Positions 7,985-16,241 of a stretch of DNA of 64,000 bases are shown here, in pieces. Made by a program: the position numbers and the translations under genes. Positions within the stretch are counted from its first letter, which is position 1. Every line of letters begins with the position of its first letter. Below the pieces are notes generated by a model. The model searched no databases. It had not been told where the DNA came from and was given only the letters and a program-made list of their open reading frames with translations. This stretch comes from Iamia sp038233075 (GTDB lineage Bacteria > Actinomycetota > Acidimicrobiia > Acidimicrobiales > Iamiaceae), in the NCBI GenBank assembly GCA_038233075.1, contig JBBSMQ010000009.1, forward strand, positions 1 through 64,000, read 5' to 3'.

Positions 7985-9334
7985 GTGACCGATGAGGCCG
8001 ACGGGCAGGGGGCGGACCGAGCCGGGTCGGTCGCGCCGTCGGAGGACGGGCTGGCCACCCTCGACGACGAGTTCGCGCTGGGCCCGCTCGACGGCCCGGA
8101 CCTGCCCACGCTGCGCCACCTCCTTCGCGAGACCGGCGTCGACGACGCCCAGGTGAACCGCGCCGAGGAGATGGGCGTCCTCGGGTTCTTCGCCATGGAG
8201 CGCTTCGCGGTCCCGGACCCGGCCCGCTACGACCTGCTCGAGATGGCCGAGCTCACCGGCATGCCGGCCCAGCAGATCACCCACATGTGGCGGTCGCTGG
8301 GCCTGCCCGAGCCCCGGCCGGGCGAGCGGATCTTCACCCAGGTCGACGCCGAGATGCTCGGCACCGTGGCCGGGCTCATGGAGCTGGGCCTGATCGAGCC
8401 CGACCTGGCCATGCAGATGAGCCGGGTCATCGGCTGGTCCCTGGCCCGGGTCGCGGTCGCCATGGTCGACGCCATCGAGCCCGAGCCCGCGATCCGCGCC
8501 GCCGACGACCCCGAGCTGGCCGTCTTCGCCGGCACCATGCTGCCGACGATGACCCAGGTCATCGAGCACGTGTGGCGCCGCCACCTGCAGATCGCCGCCC
8601 GCCGCCGCATCGCCCGGGAGCTCGACGAGCCCTCGGGACGGGACTTCAAGGCCGTCGGGTTCGCCGACCTGGTCGGGTTCACCACCCTCAGCCAGCAGGT
8701 CGACGAGCACACGCTGGCCAGCATCGTGGGCCGCTTCGAGGAGATTGCCTACGACACCGTCACCAGCTTCGAGGGCCGGGTGGTGAAGATGATCGGCGAC
8801 GAGGTCATGTACGCGGTGGACGACCCGACCGAGGCGGTGCTGATCGGCCTGGCCCTGGCCGAGGAGTACGCGGCCGAGGAGGCCCTGTCCGACGTCCGGG
8901 TCGGGATCGCCTGCGGGCCGGTGGTCGAGCGGGAGGCCGACCTCTACGGCCCGGTCGTCAACGTGGCCAGCCGGATCGTCAACATCGCCTTCCCCGGCTC
9001 GGTGCTGGTCACCGACGACGTGCACGATGCGGTGGGCGATGACGACCGTCTGGCCTGGAAGTCGCTCAAGCCCCGCAAGCTCAAAGACATCGGTCGGGTG
9101 CCGCTGTGGGCGGTGCGCCCGGCCGAGGACGAGGACCGGGCCGGGCCCCGAGCCGAGGTCCGCGAGCGCCGCACCGAGGCCCGGGAGCGACGGCTGGCGA
9201 CCCTGGAGGACGACGGGCGGGGGCGCCGCCGGGACCGTCGGGATCGTCACCCCGACGGGAGCGAGGGCGACGAGCATGTCCCCGTCGCGGCCGAGCCGGC
9301 ACCCGCCTCCGAAGGCGACACGACCGGCCAGTAG
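7985..9334 (+). CDS. Class III adenylate/guanylate cyclase with Rv1264-like N-terminal domain
   Basis: A 449-residue soluble nucleotide cyclase. Residues 30-200 form an all-helical regulatory domain like the autoinhibitory, pH-sensing module of mycobacterial Rv1264. Residues 218-380 are the cyclase domain. FADLVGFT and MIGDEVMY hold the two metal-binding Asp residues, VKMIGDE supplies the Lys expected for purine recognition, and GPVVNVASRIV supplies the Asn and Arg of the transition state, so one chain carries a full site and a homodimer should be active. The C-terminal 70 residues are charged and disordered. The GTG at 7985 has GGAGG upstream. It is 57 bp after the unknown gene, probably the same operon. 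The substrate is most likely ATP. Confidence 0.9.
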   Translation: MTDEADGQGADRAGSVAPSEDGLATLDDEFALGPLDGPDLPTLRHLLRETGVDDAQVNRAEEMGVLGFFAMERFAVPDPARYDLLEMAELTGMPAQQITHMWRSLGLPEPRPGERIFTQVDAEMLGTVAGLMELGLIEPDLAMQMSRVIGWSLARVAVAMVDAIEPEPAIRAADDPELAVFAGTMLPTMTQVIEHVWRRHLQIAARRRIARELDEPSGRDFKAVGFADLVGFTTLSQQVDEHTLASIVGRFEEIAYDTVTSFEGRVVKMIGDEVMYAVDDPTEAVLIGLALAEEYAAEEALSDVRVGIACGPVVEREADLYGPVVNVASRIVNIAFPGSVLVTDDVHDAVGDDDRLAWKSLKPRKLKDIGRVPLWAVRPAEDEDRAGPRAEVRERRTEARERRLATLEDDGRGRRRDRRDRHPDGSEGDEHVPVAAEPAPASEGDTTGQ

Positions 9335-9343
9335 CCTGCAGCC

Positions 9344-10309
9344 ATGTCGAAGGCCACCACGTCGAAGGCCATCACGTCGAAGGCCCTCACCCGGGTCGGG
9401 CTGATCGCGGTCGCGATCAGCCTGGGCGTCCTCGCCACGCTCCTAGTGGTGACCTCGCGCTCGGCCGAGGTGGTGGGGCCTCGCGTCGCCGGGGCCACCG
9501 AGGCGACTCCGGCGCTCGTCGCCGGGGACTGGCCCGCGACCACGACCACGACCGGTCCCACCACGACGGGTCCCACCACGACGGGTCCCACCACGACGGG
9601 TCCCACTACGACGGGTCCCACCACGACGGGTCCCACCACGACGGGTCCCACCACGACGGGTCCCACCACGACCGGTCCCACCACGACGGCACCGCCGCCG
9701 ACGGTCCACCCGTCCTCGTTCACGGTGGCCGATGCCATCGGGTCGCGCGTCGAGCTGTTCTCCGCCCCGGACGGGCCGCGGACCGAGTCCATGGACAACC
9801 CCACCTGGGAGGGGCTGGCAATGGTGTTCCTGGTGCTGGACCGCACCGACGACTGGCTCCAGGTGCGGGTGTCACGCCGCCCCAACGGCATGGTGGCCTG
9901 GGTGCGGGCCGCCGATGTCGCCCTACGCACGGTGCCCAACTGGATCAAGGTCGAGATCGGGGCCAAGCGTGTCACCGTGTTCCACGCCGACACCCCGCTG
10001 GTGTCCGCCACCGTCGCCACCGGCAAGTCGGCCACGCCCACCCCGACCGGGTCGTTCTTCGTCGATGGGGTGGTGCCCCTCAGCCCGCCCCATCGGGCCT
10101 ACGGCGCCGGCCAGGTGAGCGTCAGCGCCTTCAGCCCCACCCTCGAGTCCTTCGGCGGCGGCATCGGCCAGATCGCGCTCCACGGCACCTTCGCCACCGG
10201 GCTCCTCGGTCAGGAGACGAGCAACGGCTGCGTCCGCATGGACAACCACTCCATCAGCACGGTCATGGACCTGGCTCCCACCGGCACGCCCGTCGAGATC
10301 GTCGCCTGA
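9344..10309 (+). CDS. L,D-transpeptidase (YkuD) with Thr/Pro repeat linker
   Basis: A 321-residue cell-wall enzyme that makes 3-3 cross-links in peptidoglycan or attaches proteins to it. The N-terminus has a three-copy SKAxT/SKAxT/SKALT repeat and one membrane segment (VGLIAVAISLGVLATLLVV) that anchors or exports the protein. Residues 65-115 are a flexible GPTTT linker made of nine 15-bp DNA repeats. Next comes an SH3-like region (IGSRVELFSAPDG). The YkuD catalytic domain ends with LHGTFATGLLGQETSNGCVRM, containing the catalytic His and the S-x-GC-R motif with the nucleophilic Cys. TAGCCT at 9332-9337, 6 nt before the ATG, overlaps the stop of the cyclase gene, so it has its own leaderless-type promoter. 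Confidence 0.93.
   Translation: MSKATTSKAITSKALTRVGLIAVAISLGVLATLLVVTSRSAEVVGPRVAGATEATPALVAGDWPATTTTTGPTTTGPTTTGPTTTGPTTTGPTTTGPTTTGPTTTGPTTTGPTTTAPPPTVHPSSFTVADAIGSRVELFSAPDGPRTESMDNPTWEGLAMVFLVLDRTDDWLQVRVSRRPNGMVAWVRAADVALRTVPNWIKVEIGAKRVTVFHADTPLVSATVATGKSATPTPTGSFFVDGVVPLSPPHRAYGAGQVSVSAFSPTLESFGGGIGQIALHGTFATGLLGQETSNGCVRMDNHSISTVMDLAPTGTPVEIVA
9346..9390 (+). repeat. 15-bp repeat at the start of the L,D-transpeptidase gene
   Basis: Three consecutive 15-bp copies, each beginning TCGAAGGCC, directly follow the ATG and encode SKA-type pentapeptides. Confidence 0.7.
9554..9688 (+). repeat. 15-bp minisatellite encoding GPTTT, 9 copies
   Basis: Nine in-frame copies of GGTCCCACCACGACG, nearly identical (one cca to cta change, a few ggg to cgg changes), encode the linker of the L,D-transpeptidase. 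Copy number can change without breaking the frame. Confidence 0.95.
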
Positions 10310-10353
10310 GCACGACGGACCGAGGGCGCCCGGAGACCTGTCACGCGTCGTCG

Positions 10354-10929
10354 GTGGACCCATCGCCTGACGACACCCGGAGCCCGCGGGAGCGGATGCT
10401 CGCCGGCGACCCCTACCTGCCGTCGGACCCCGAGCTGGGTGACGGGTACCGTCGGGCCATGGGCCTGCTCGAGCGGTACAACGCCAGCTCGGCCACCGAC
10501 CCCGACGGGCGCCAGGCCCTCCTCCGGGAGCTGCTCGGGTCCTTCGGCGTCGACAGTCAGATCCGCCCGCCGTTCCACTGCGAGTACGGCGACCAGCTCC
10601 ACGTCGGTGCCCGGTGCTTCGCCAACTTCGGGCTCATGGCCCTCGACTGCGCTCCCATCACCATCGGCGACGACGTCCAGATCGGCCCGAACGTCCAGCT
10701 GTTGACGCCGATCCACCCCCTCGAGGCCGACATCCGCCGGGCGGGGTGGGAGTCCGCCGAACCCATCGCCATCGGGGACACCGTCTGGCTCGGCGGTGGG
10801 GTGATCGTCCTCCCCGGGGTCACCATCGGCGCCGACACCGTCGTCGGCGCGGGGGCCGTGGTGTCCCGGGACCTGCCCGCCGGCGTCCTCGTCGTGGGCA
10901 ACCCGGCACGGGTCATCCGCTCCCTCTGA
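10354..10929 (+). CDS. Sugar O-acetyltransferase, LbH/maltose acetyltransferase-like
   Basis: A 191-residue hexapeptide-repeat acyltransferase of the Maa/LacA/NodL type, which transfers acetyl from acetyl-CoA to a sugar hydroxyl. The N-terminal maltose-acetyltransferase cap (ERMLAGDPYLPSDPELG) is followed by a left-handed beta-helix with the signatures ITIGDDVQIGPNVQLLTPIHP, where the His is the catalytic base, and VWLGGGVIVLPGVTIGADTVVGAGAVV. GTG at 10354 is preferred because family members begin about ten residues before MLAG; ATG at 10396 is an alternative. It is convergent with the mannosidase gene. The acceptor is unknown. Confidence 0.88.
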   Translation: MDPSPDDTRSPRERMLAGDPYLPSDPELGDGYRRAMGLLERYNASSATDPDGRQALLRELLGSFGVDSQIRPPFHCEYGDQLHVGARCFANFGLMALDCAPITIGDDVQIGPNVQLLTPIHPLEADIRRAGWESAEPIAIGDTVWLGGGVIVLPGVTIGADTVVGAGAVVSRDLPAGVLVVGNPARVIRSL

Positions 10930-10962
10930 TCGCGCCCGCGGGAGGGCTTCGCAGGAGGTGGC

Positions 10963-13644
10963 TCAGTCGTCGAGAGGGTCGAGGGAGAGGGTGGCGATGC
11001 CCCAGCCGCGGAGGAGGAAGGGACCGTCGAGGCGGGCCTCGGGCCGGCCGCGGAGGTCGGTCCGCCAGCCGCTGCGATCGACCGAGACGGTGGTCTCCTC
11101 GCCCGAGGGGTTCCACACCCGCACCTCCAGCCGACCACCCCGACGGCGGACCGCTGCCACCTCGACCCCGTCGACCGAGAGCGGGGTGTGGCCGTCACGT
11201 CGGTGCGGGCCGCGCGGCCGGGCCACCAGGAAGGGGGCGAAGAGGTCGTCGGCCAGGGCGAGGGGATCGGTGGCGTCGACGGCCAGGCCGTAGCGGATGG
11301 TGGTGACGCCGGGCATCTGTGCCCCCGGGGTGGCCACCACGGGCCCGGCCGGCACCGGCCGGGTGCTCATCGGGCCCTGGGACAGCAGGCCAGTGCCGCG
11401 CAGCAGGGTGAGGGCCAGCGCACCAGCCCCGCCGGCGGCGTGGGGGGCGTCGACCAGCTCGTACTCCATGATCCCTTCGACCACGACGGTCAGGCCCCCG
11501 GCGGTGACGTGGTCCCGGGCCGGGAAGGTGGGCAGGGGGGCCTCGGTCGGACCACCCTCGGCGTCGGTGCCCCGGGTCACGGTGGCGTAGGCGGAGCCGG
11601 CGTGCGAGGTCAGGGCCCGACGGGGGAGCGGGTGGTGGACGCGGAGGCGGTGGTCGCGGCTGCGGTTGTCGATGGTGGTCTCGACCCGCACCAGGCCTTC
11701 CCCGGCGTGCAGGGTGAGGGTGGTGGTGACCGTGGCGGACACGGTGGGCACGCCGGCGCGCCGGTGCTCGACCAGCTCCAGGGGCCAAGTCCAGTCGGTG
11801 GTGATCACGACCGAGCTACGGACGGGACCGGCCTCGGCCACCTCCACCCGCACGGCGTCGGGGCGGTCGATGAGCACGTCGCCGTCCACTGGCGGGCACC
11901 AGCTGTAGGTGTCGCCCATGTCGCCCCCGTCGACCAGCCGGCCGTAGCCGGCGACGCCGTCGAGGGACCAGGTGCCGTCGGCGGGGTCGACCTCCACGGT
12001 GACCAGCCCGTTCGCCAGGCGGGCCCCGCCGGTGCCGGCGGCCTCGGCGCTCACCGGGTCCACATAAAGGGGCGCCGGCTCCCAGCGGCGCCAGCTGAAC
12101 CCGTCCAGGGCCATGCGGGTGAGGACCCGGTTCGCGGGAACGCCATCGCGCCACACTGTGGCCGCGTGGCCGGGCGACCCGGCCGCCATGACCTCGGCGA
12201 CGCGGGCCCGGATCGCGGAGCGGTCGACCGCCCCGGTGCCGCCGCTGCGGACGACCGCGGTCACGGCGTCGCCGTCGTCGGTGATCTCGACGTCGGTGAT
12301 CTCGACGTCGGTGAGGGTGGCGTCTCGGTCGAGCACCCGGCTCACGACCTCGCCCAGGTTGGCTCGGCTGCCATCATCGATCCGACGCCGCCCGGGCACC
12401 GCCTCGAGCACCTGGGCCCCGGCCGGGACGTCGCCCTCCAGCAGCAGCTCGACGACCGCGGAGCGGGCCCGGGCCGACGGGTTGACCACCACCGGGGCGG
12501 TCCCCCCTGCGGTGCTGCCGATGTGGCGTAGCGCCCGGTCGGTGAGCCCCGCGGCCACGTCGACTGCCTCGTCGTAGCGGTGCAGGACGGCTTCGATCAC
12601 CGGGTCGACCGAGCAGGCGCAGATGGAGTCGTGGGCCGCGTTGCGGACCACCAGCCCCCAGGCTTCGTCGAGGAAGGCCTGGGGCCAGGCGTCCGCCGGG
12701 GCGAAGAGCGCCACCAACGGCTCGGCGGTCCGCTCCAGGGCCCGCTCGGCCCGAGCGGCCCGCTGGCGCACGTCGACCCGGTTCGAGGTCACCCCCATGA
12801 GCACGTTGGTGCGCGCCCCCGAGCGCATCTCACCCGTCCACGCCGGGAGGGCGGAGCGCCCTCCGGCCGCGTCCACCCCCGCCACTCGGGCCGCGACGTG
12901 CTCCGTCAGGGAGCAGACCCGCAGGTCCCAGTCGTCGCTCAGCGCGTCGGCCTCGGCCACCAGGCGACCCAGGGAGGCCTGGGGCAGGAGGTGGTCGGTG
13001 CCGTTCATCCACAGCACCGGGTCGCCGGATCGGGGCTCGTGGGCGTCGGTCCAGTCGGCGATGCGGGCCAGCAGCTCCTTGGCGTCGTCGGGCAGCACCG
13101 CTCCGTTGGAGTAGCCGTCGGTCAGGTACTCGGCCAGGACCTCGCTGCCGTCGGGGGCGCGCCACCGGAAGGCGGGGGCGTCGATGGCGGCGGGGACGCC
13201 CCGCCACACCACCGCCTCGTCGAGGCCGAAGCCGGCCAGGATCTGGGGCATCTGGGCCACGTGGCCGAACATGTCGGGGAGGTAGCCCAGCTCCATGGCC
13301 CCGCCGAAGCGAGCGGCCCGGTCCCGGCCCATCTCCATGTCCCGGACGATGGTCTCGCCCGACACCAGGAACTCGTCCATGAGGATGTACCAGGGGCCGA
13401 TGCTGAGCCGCCCGGTGCCGACCAGGCGCCGGATGCGGTCCTCCTCCTCGGGGCGGATGGCCAGGTAGTCGTCGACCACCGCCACCTGCCCGTCGAGCAT
13501 GAAGTGGGCATAGCCCGGATCCTCGTCAAGGCGGGTCAGCAGGTCGTCGAGCAGGTCCACCAGGCGCAGCCGGAAGGACTGGAAGGGCCGGTACCACTCC
13601 CGGTCCCAGTGCGTGTGAGGGACGACGTCGACGCCGCGGGCCAT
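10963..13644 (-). CDS. Glycoside hydrolase family 38 alpha-mannosidase
   Basis: An 893-residue zinc-dependent retaining alpha-mannosidase without a signal peptide, so probably cytoplasmic. The N-terminal catalytic domain starts VDVVPHTHWDREWY, where the His and Asp are zinc ligands. It contains GYLPDMFGHVAQMPQIL, where the Asp is the expected nucleophile and the His another zinc ligand, and LWMNGTDHLLPQ, which supplies the last His. Residues about 280-370 form the middle helical domain (ARAERALERTAEPL). The C-terminal half is beta-rich as in GH38. The ATG at 13644 has TAGCGT at 13651-13656, 6 nt upstream (leaderless type). It stands alone, so a role in breaking down mannosylated glycans is inferred from the family only. 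Confidence 0.92.
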   Translation of the reverse strand: MARGVDVVPHTHWDREWYRPFQSFRLRLVDLLDDLLTRLDEDPGYAHFMLDGQVAVVDDYLAIRPEEEDRIRRLVGTGRLSIGPWYILMDEFLVSGETIVRDMEMGRDRAARFGGAMELGYLPDMFGHVAQMPQILAGFGLDEAVVWRGVPAAIDAPAFRWRAPDGSEVLAEYLTDGYSNGAVLPDDAKELLARIADWTDAHEPRSGDPVLWMNGTDHLLPQASLGRLVAEADALSDDWDLRVCSLTEHVAARVAGVDAAGGRSALPAWTGEMRSGARTNVLMGVTSNRVDVRQRAARAERALERTAEPLVALFAPADAWPQAFLDEAWGLVVRNAAHDSICACSVDPVIEAVLHRYDEAVDVAAGLTDRALRHIGSTAGGTAPVVVNPSARARSAVVELLLEGDVPAGAQVLEAVPGRRRIDDGSRANLGEVVSRVLDRDATLTDVEITDVEITDDGDAVTAVVRSGGTGAVDRSAIRARVAEVMAAGSPGHAATVWRDGVPANRVLTRMALDGFSWRRWEPAPLYVDPVSAEAAGTGGARLANGLVTVEVDPADGTWSLDGVAGYGRLVDGGDMGDTYSWCPPVDGDVLIDRPDAVRVEVAEAGPVRSSVVITTDWTWPLELVEHRRAGVPTVSATVTTTLTLHAGEGLVRVETTIDNRSRDHRLRVHHPLPRRALTSHAGSAYATVTRGTDAEGGPTEAPLPTFPARDHVTAGGLTVVVEGIMEYELVDAPHAAGGAGALALTLLRGTGLLSQGPMSTRPVPAGPVVATPGAQMPGVTTIRYGLAVDATDPLALADDLFAPFLVARPRGPHRRDGHTPLSVDGVEVAAVRRRGGRLEVRVWNPSGEETTVSVDRSGWRTDLRGRPEARLDGPFLLRGWGIATLSLDPLDD

Positions 13645-13731
13645 GGGTCCACGCTAGGTCCGCCGGGCTGCGGCCGGCGGGCGAGCTGGTCCCTCGACGT
13701 CACCCCACGGTCCGGCGATAGCGTCGCAGGC

Positions 13732-14760
13732 GTGTGTGACACCCTGGTGGCCCTCGCCCCGGCGACCGCAGACGGCGCGACCCTCTTCGCCAAGAACAGC
13801 GACCGTCCACCGCACGAGACCCAGGTGATCGAGCACCACCCGGCCCGCCGCGAGGACGTCACCCGCACGACCTACCTGGAGGTCCCGGGCCACCCCGAGC
13901 CGACCCTGGCCGTCACCGGCAGCCGTCCGGCGTGGATGTGGGGCCTGGAGCACGGGGTGAACGAGGCGGGCGTGGCCGTGGGCAACGAGATGATCTTCAC
14001 CCTCGACGACCCCCATGCCGCGCCCGAGGCCCTCACCGGGATGGACCTCGTCCGGCTGAGCCTGGAGCGATCCCCGACGGCCAGCGATGCGGTGGCCACC
14101 CTCACCGGGCTGCTCGAGGCCCACGGCCAGGGCGGCTCGGGCCACGACCACGCCGATGTGCCCTACTGGTCGTCGTTCCTCCTGGCCGATCCGACCTCGG
14201 CCTGGGTGGTGGAGACCTCGGGGCGCACCTGGGCCACCGAGGAGGTCGACCGCACCCGGGCCATCTCCAACCGCACCACCATCGCCTCCTTCGACGCCGT
14301 CCACCGCCAGGCCCGGGAGGCGACGGCACCCTTCGTCGACCCCCGCTGGGAGGCGGGTACGGCCGTCCTGGGCCACGGGCCGGTGACCGAGCAGGGCCTG
14401 CGTGATCACCTCCGGTCCCACTGCGGTGGGGCCGACGGCTGGACCGTCTGCATGCACGTCCCCGGGTTGGAGGCCACCACGGCCTCGGTGGTGACCACGC
14501 TGACCGCCGACGGGCCACCGCTCGCTCGCTTCCTCCTGGGCTCGCCGTGCCGCTCGGTCTATGTGCCCCTGCGGGTGGGTGAGCCGGTGGGGGAGGTGCC
14601 CGACGCCCGCCGCTTCGCGGCCCTGACCGACATCCATCGAACGGCGCTCGACGACCTCGAGGCCGACCTCGACGCCGCCGTCGTCGACGACCCCAGCCCC
14701 GGCTGGAACCCCGAAGCCTGGTGCCGCGTCACCGTGGCCCTCGACGCCCTGGGGGTGTGA
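13732..14760 (+). CDS. Secernin/C69-type N-terminal nucleophile peptidase
   Basis: A 342-residue Ntn-fold protein of the secernin and dipeptidase C69 group. After the initiator Met comes CDTLVALAPATADGATLFAKNSDRP, so Cys2 would become the catalytic N-terminal nucleophile once Met is removed; NSDRP is the family signature. NEAGVAVGNE and ETSGRTWATEEVD with AISNRTTI fit the beta-sandwich core. The GTG at 13732 is fixed by the need for Cys at position 2 and by TAGCGT at 13719-13724, 7 nt upstream. It overlaps the next gene by 4 bp (GTGA). The bond and substrate cleaved are unknown; peptidase activity in secernins is mostly predicted. Confidence 0.88.
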   Translation: MCDTLVALAPATADGATLFAKNSDRPPHETQVIEHHPARREDVTRTTYLEVPGHPEPTLAVTGSRPAWMWGLEHGVNEAGVAVGNEMIFTLDDPHAAPEALTGMDLVRLSLERSPTASDAVATLTGLLEAHGQGGSGHDHADVPYWSSFLLADPTSAWVVETSGRTWATEEVDRTRAISNRTTIASFDAVHRQAREATAPFVDPRWEAGTAVLGHGPVTEQGLRDHLRSHCGGADGWTVCMHVPGLEATTASVVTTLTADGPPLARFLLGSPCRSVYVPLRVGEPVGEVPDARRFAALTDIHRTALDDLEADLDAAVVDDPSPGWNPEAWCRVTVALDALGV

Positions 14761-15209
14761 CGGTGCGCATCGCCTTCGGCACCGACGAGGCCACCGCCGT
14801 CACCGACGCGATCAAGGCGGTGCTGACCGAGGCCGGCCACCAGGTGGTGGTGGCTGCGCCCGAAGGCGACCCGTGGCCCGATGTGGGGCGAGCCGTGGGC
14901 GAGGCGGTCGCCTCCGGTGCCGCCGAGCGGGGCGTGGTGTGCTGCTGGACCGGCACCGGCGTGGCCATGGCGGCCACCAAGGTGCCCGGGGTGCGCGCCG
15001 CACTGTGCTCCGACGCCGAGACGGCACGGGGCGCCCGGCGGTGGAACGATGCCAACGTGCTGGCCCTTGGCCTCCGGCTGACCTCCAAGGTCGTGGCCGG
15101 CGAGGTGCTCACCGCGTTCCTCGGCACCGATCTCGACCCTGAGGAGGCCGAGGCGATCGCCCGAGTCGAGTCCGGGCCCTCTGAGGCTCGTTCGGACCGA
15201 GCCGAGTAG
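14757..15209 (+). CDS. RpiB/LacA/LacB-family sugar-phosphate isomerase-like protein
   Basis: A 150-residue protein of the RpiB/LacAB fold, which interconverts aldose and ketose phosphates such as ribose 5-phosphate and ribulose 5-phosphate. VRIAFGTDEA is the start of the Rossmann-like core. VVCCWTGTGVAMAATKVPGVRAALCSD corresponds to the CGSG-type loop plus the region that binds the sugar phosphate. WNDANVLALGLR matches the conserved NDANVL segment. Typical RpiB has CGSGIG, here CWTGTG, so substrate use may differ. The GTG at 14757 overlaps the preceding stop; a second GTG at 14763 is possible. Coupled to the secernin gene. Confidence 0.85.
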   Translation: MTVRIAFGTDEATAVTDAIKAVLTEAGHQVVVAAPEGDPWPDVGRAVGEAVASGAAERGVVCCWTGTGVAMAATKVPGVRAALCSDAETARGARRWNDANVLALGLRLTSKVVAGEVLTAFLGTDLDPEEAEAIARVESGPSEARSDRAE

Positions 15210-15218
15210 GTTGCGGCG

Positions 15219-15518
15219 ATGCCCACCTACGTCATGCTCTCGGTGCTCGGACCGGACGGCTCGGCCCGGCTCCGCGAGGACCCGCAGCGGCTGAAGGCGG
15301 TCAACGATGAGCTGGAGGAGATGGGGGTCAAGGTGCTCCAGCAGTACGCCCTGCTGGGCCAGTACGACTTCCTCAACATCGTCGAGGCACCTGACGAGAT
15401 CACCATGATGCGGGTGGCCACCGCGCTCGGCGCCCGGGGCACGCTCAAGACCCTGACCCTGACCGCCATGGACGTCGACACCTACATCGACGCCATGGGT
15501 GAGGGCGTCGGCCGTTGA
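15219..15518 (+). CDS. GYD-domain protein
   Basis: A 99-residue small alpha/beta protein with the GYD signature: MPTYVMLSVLGPDG at the start, LLGQYDFLNIVEAPDEITMMRVATALGARG in the middle, and MDVDTYIDAM near the end. The fold is ferredoxin-like and the function unknown. The ATG at 15219 has TAGGTT at 15207-15212, 6 nt upstream. That hexamer overlaps the stop of the RpiB-like gene, so the gene probably has its own leaderless transcript. Confidence 0.85.
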   Translation: MPTYVMLSVLGPDGSARLREDPQRLKAVNDELEEMGVKVLQQYALLGQYDFLNIVEAPDEITMMRVATALGARGTLKTLTLTAMDVDTYIDAMGEGVGR

Positions 15519-15548
15519 CCCGGCTCGACTGAGGTCACAGCCGCCGGA

Positions 15549-15767
15549 TCACATCCACCACATCGAGTTGCGCCGCTCCCGGCGCACCGCGCTGCGGGGC
15601 AGGGGCCGGGCCAGGACCGTGTTGTCCGAGGCCCGCCGCACGGCGTAGCCCTCCGCGGTGACCGACTCGATCACGAAGCCCTTGTTCCAGTGGCCCTCGA
15701 AGGCGTCGCGCACCTCGACGCGGGTTCCCGGTTCCAGGTCCCGTGTCGATGCCCCCTGCTCGGCCAC
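15549..15767 (-). CDS. Small basic protein, Tudor/SH3-like
   Basis: A 72-residue protein. LEPGTRVEVRDAFEGHWNKGFVIE and the following VRRASDNTVLARPLP resemble Tudor or agenet-type small beta barrels in plant and bacterial proteins. The role is unknown. The GTG at 15767 has TAGGAT (15776-15781) 8 nt upstream. It is convergent with the GYD gene, with only about 30 bp between them. Confidence 0.7.
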   Translation of the reverse strand: MAEQGASTRDLEPGTRVEVRDAFEGHWNKGFVIESVTAEGYAVRRASDNTVLARPLPRSAVRRERRNSMWWM

Positions 15768-15778
15768 GTCCAGCGATC

Positions 15779-16219
15779 CTAGGCCTGCGCCCCGGAGTGC
15801 CCGTCCGCGGCGCGAGGGGTGATGTGGTCGACGGGCGCACCCACGACGTGGGCCTCGGTGCCCCGTCCGCCGATGCTGCCCGCGGAGCCCGTCGAGAGGA
15901 TGCTCCCGGCCGATCGCACCGAGAGGATGCTGCCGGCGGAGCCGACCGAGAGGATGCTCCCGGCCGATCCGATGGACAGGATGCTGCCGGCGGAGCCGAG
16001 CGAGAGGATGCTGCCGGCGGAGCCGATGGACAGGATGCTGCCGATTGAACCCACCGAGAGGGTCGAGCGGACCGACAAGAGCGACAGCTGGCTGCGGATC
16101 GACCGGGTGGGGCGACGGGGGGCGAGGGAACGGGGGAGGATCGGACTGCTCCCCGGAGCACCACCCCGTCGGCGTGCCCGAGCCCGGTGCGAGCGCCTCG
16201 TGGTGCGGAGCGGGTCCAT
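15779..16219 (-). CDS. Serine-triplet repeat protein (GSAGSILSI repeats)
   Basis: A 146-residue protein of unknown function. An Arg-rich N-terminus (residues 1-40) is followed by a segment where Ser recurs at every third residue from 40 to 115, 26 times in a row. From about residue 55 this becomes a 9-residue unit close to GSAGSILSI. The last 30 residues are ordinary and polar (HVVGAPVDHITP). The regular Ser-x-x pattern with Ile, Leu, Val, Ala or Gly suggests a repetitive beta or PPII-like structure. The repeats are weakly hydrophobic, so membrane association is possible. TACCGT at 16226-16231 lies 6 nt before the ATG. I recall similar SAGSILS arrays in actinobacterial hypothetical proteins but cannot verify that here. 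Confidence 0.75.
   Translation of the reverse strand: MDPLRTTRRSHRARARRRGGAPGSSPILPRSLAPRRPTRSIRSQLSLLSVRSTLSVGSIGSILSIGSAGSILSLGSAGSILSIGSAGSILSVGSAGSILSVRSAGSILSTGSAGSIGGRGTEAHVVGAPVDHITPRAADGHSGAQA
15872..16057 (-). repeat. 27-bp coding repeat array
   Basis: About seven tandem units, each encoding a variant of GSAGSILSI, in the C-terminal half of the serine-triplet protein. Units differ mainly at the last position (Ile, Leu, Val, Thr or Arg). Confidence 0.85.
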
Positions 16220-16225
16220 GGGCGG

Positions 16226-16235
16226 ACGGTAGCGT
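16226..16235. promoter_or_regulatory. Overlapping divergent -10 elements
   Basis: ACGGTAGCGT carries TACCGT on the minus strand (16226-16231, 6 nt from the ATG at 16219) and TAGCGT on the plus strand (16230-16235, 6 nt from the rnhB GTG at 16242). The hexamers share two base pairs, so only one promoter can be melted at a time. Confidence 0.6.
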
Positions 16236-16241
16236 CGCGTC

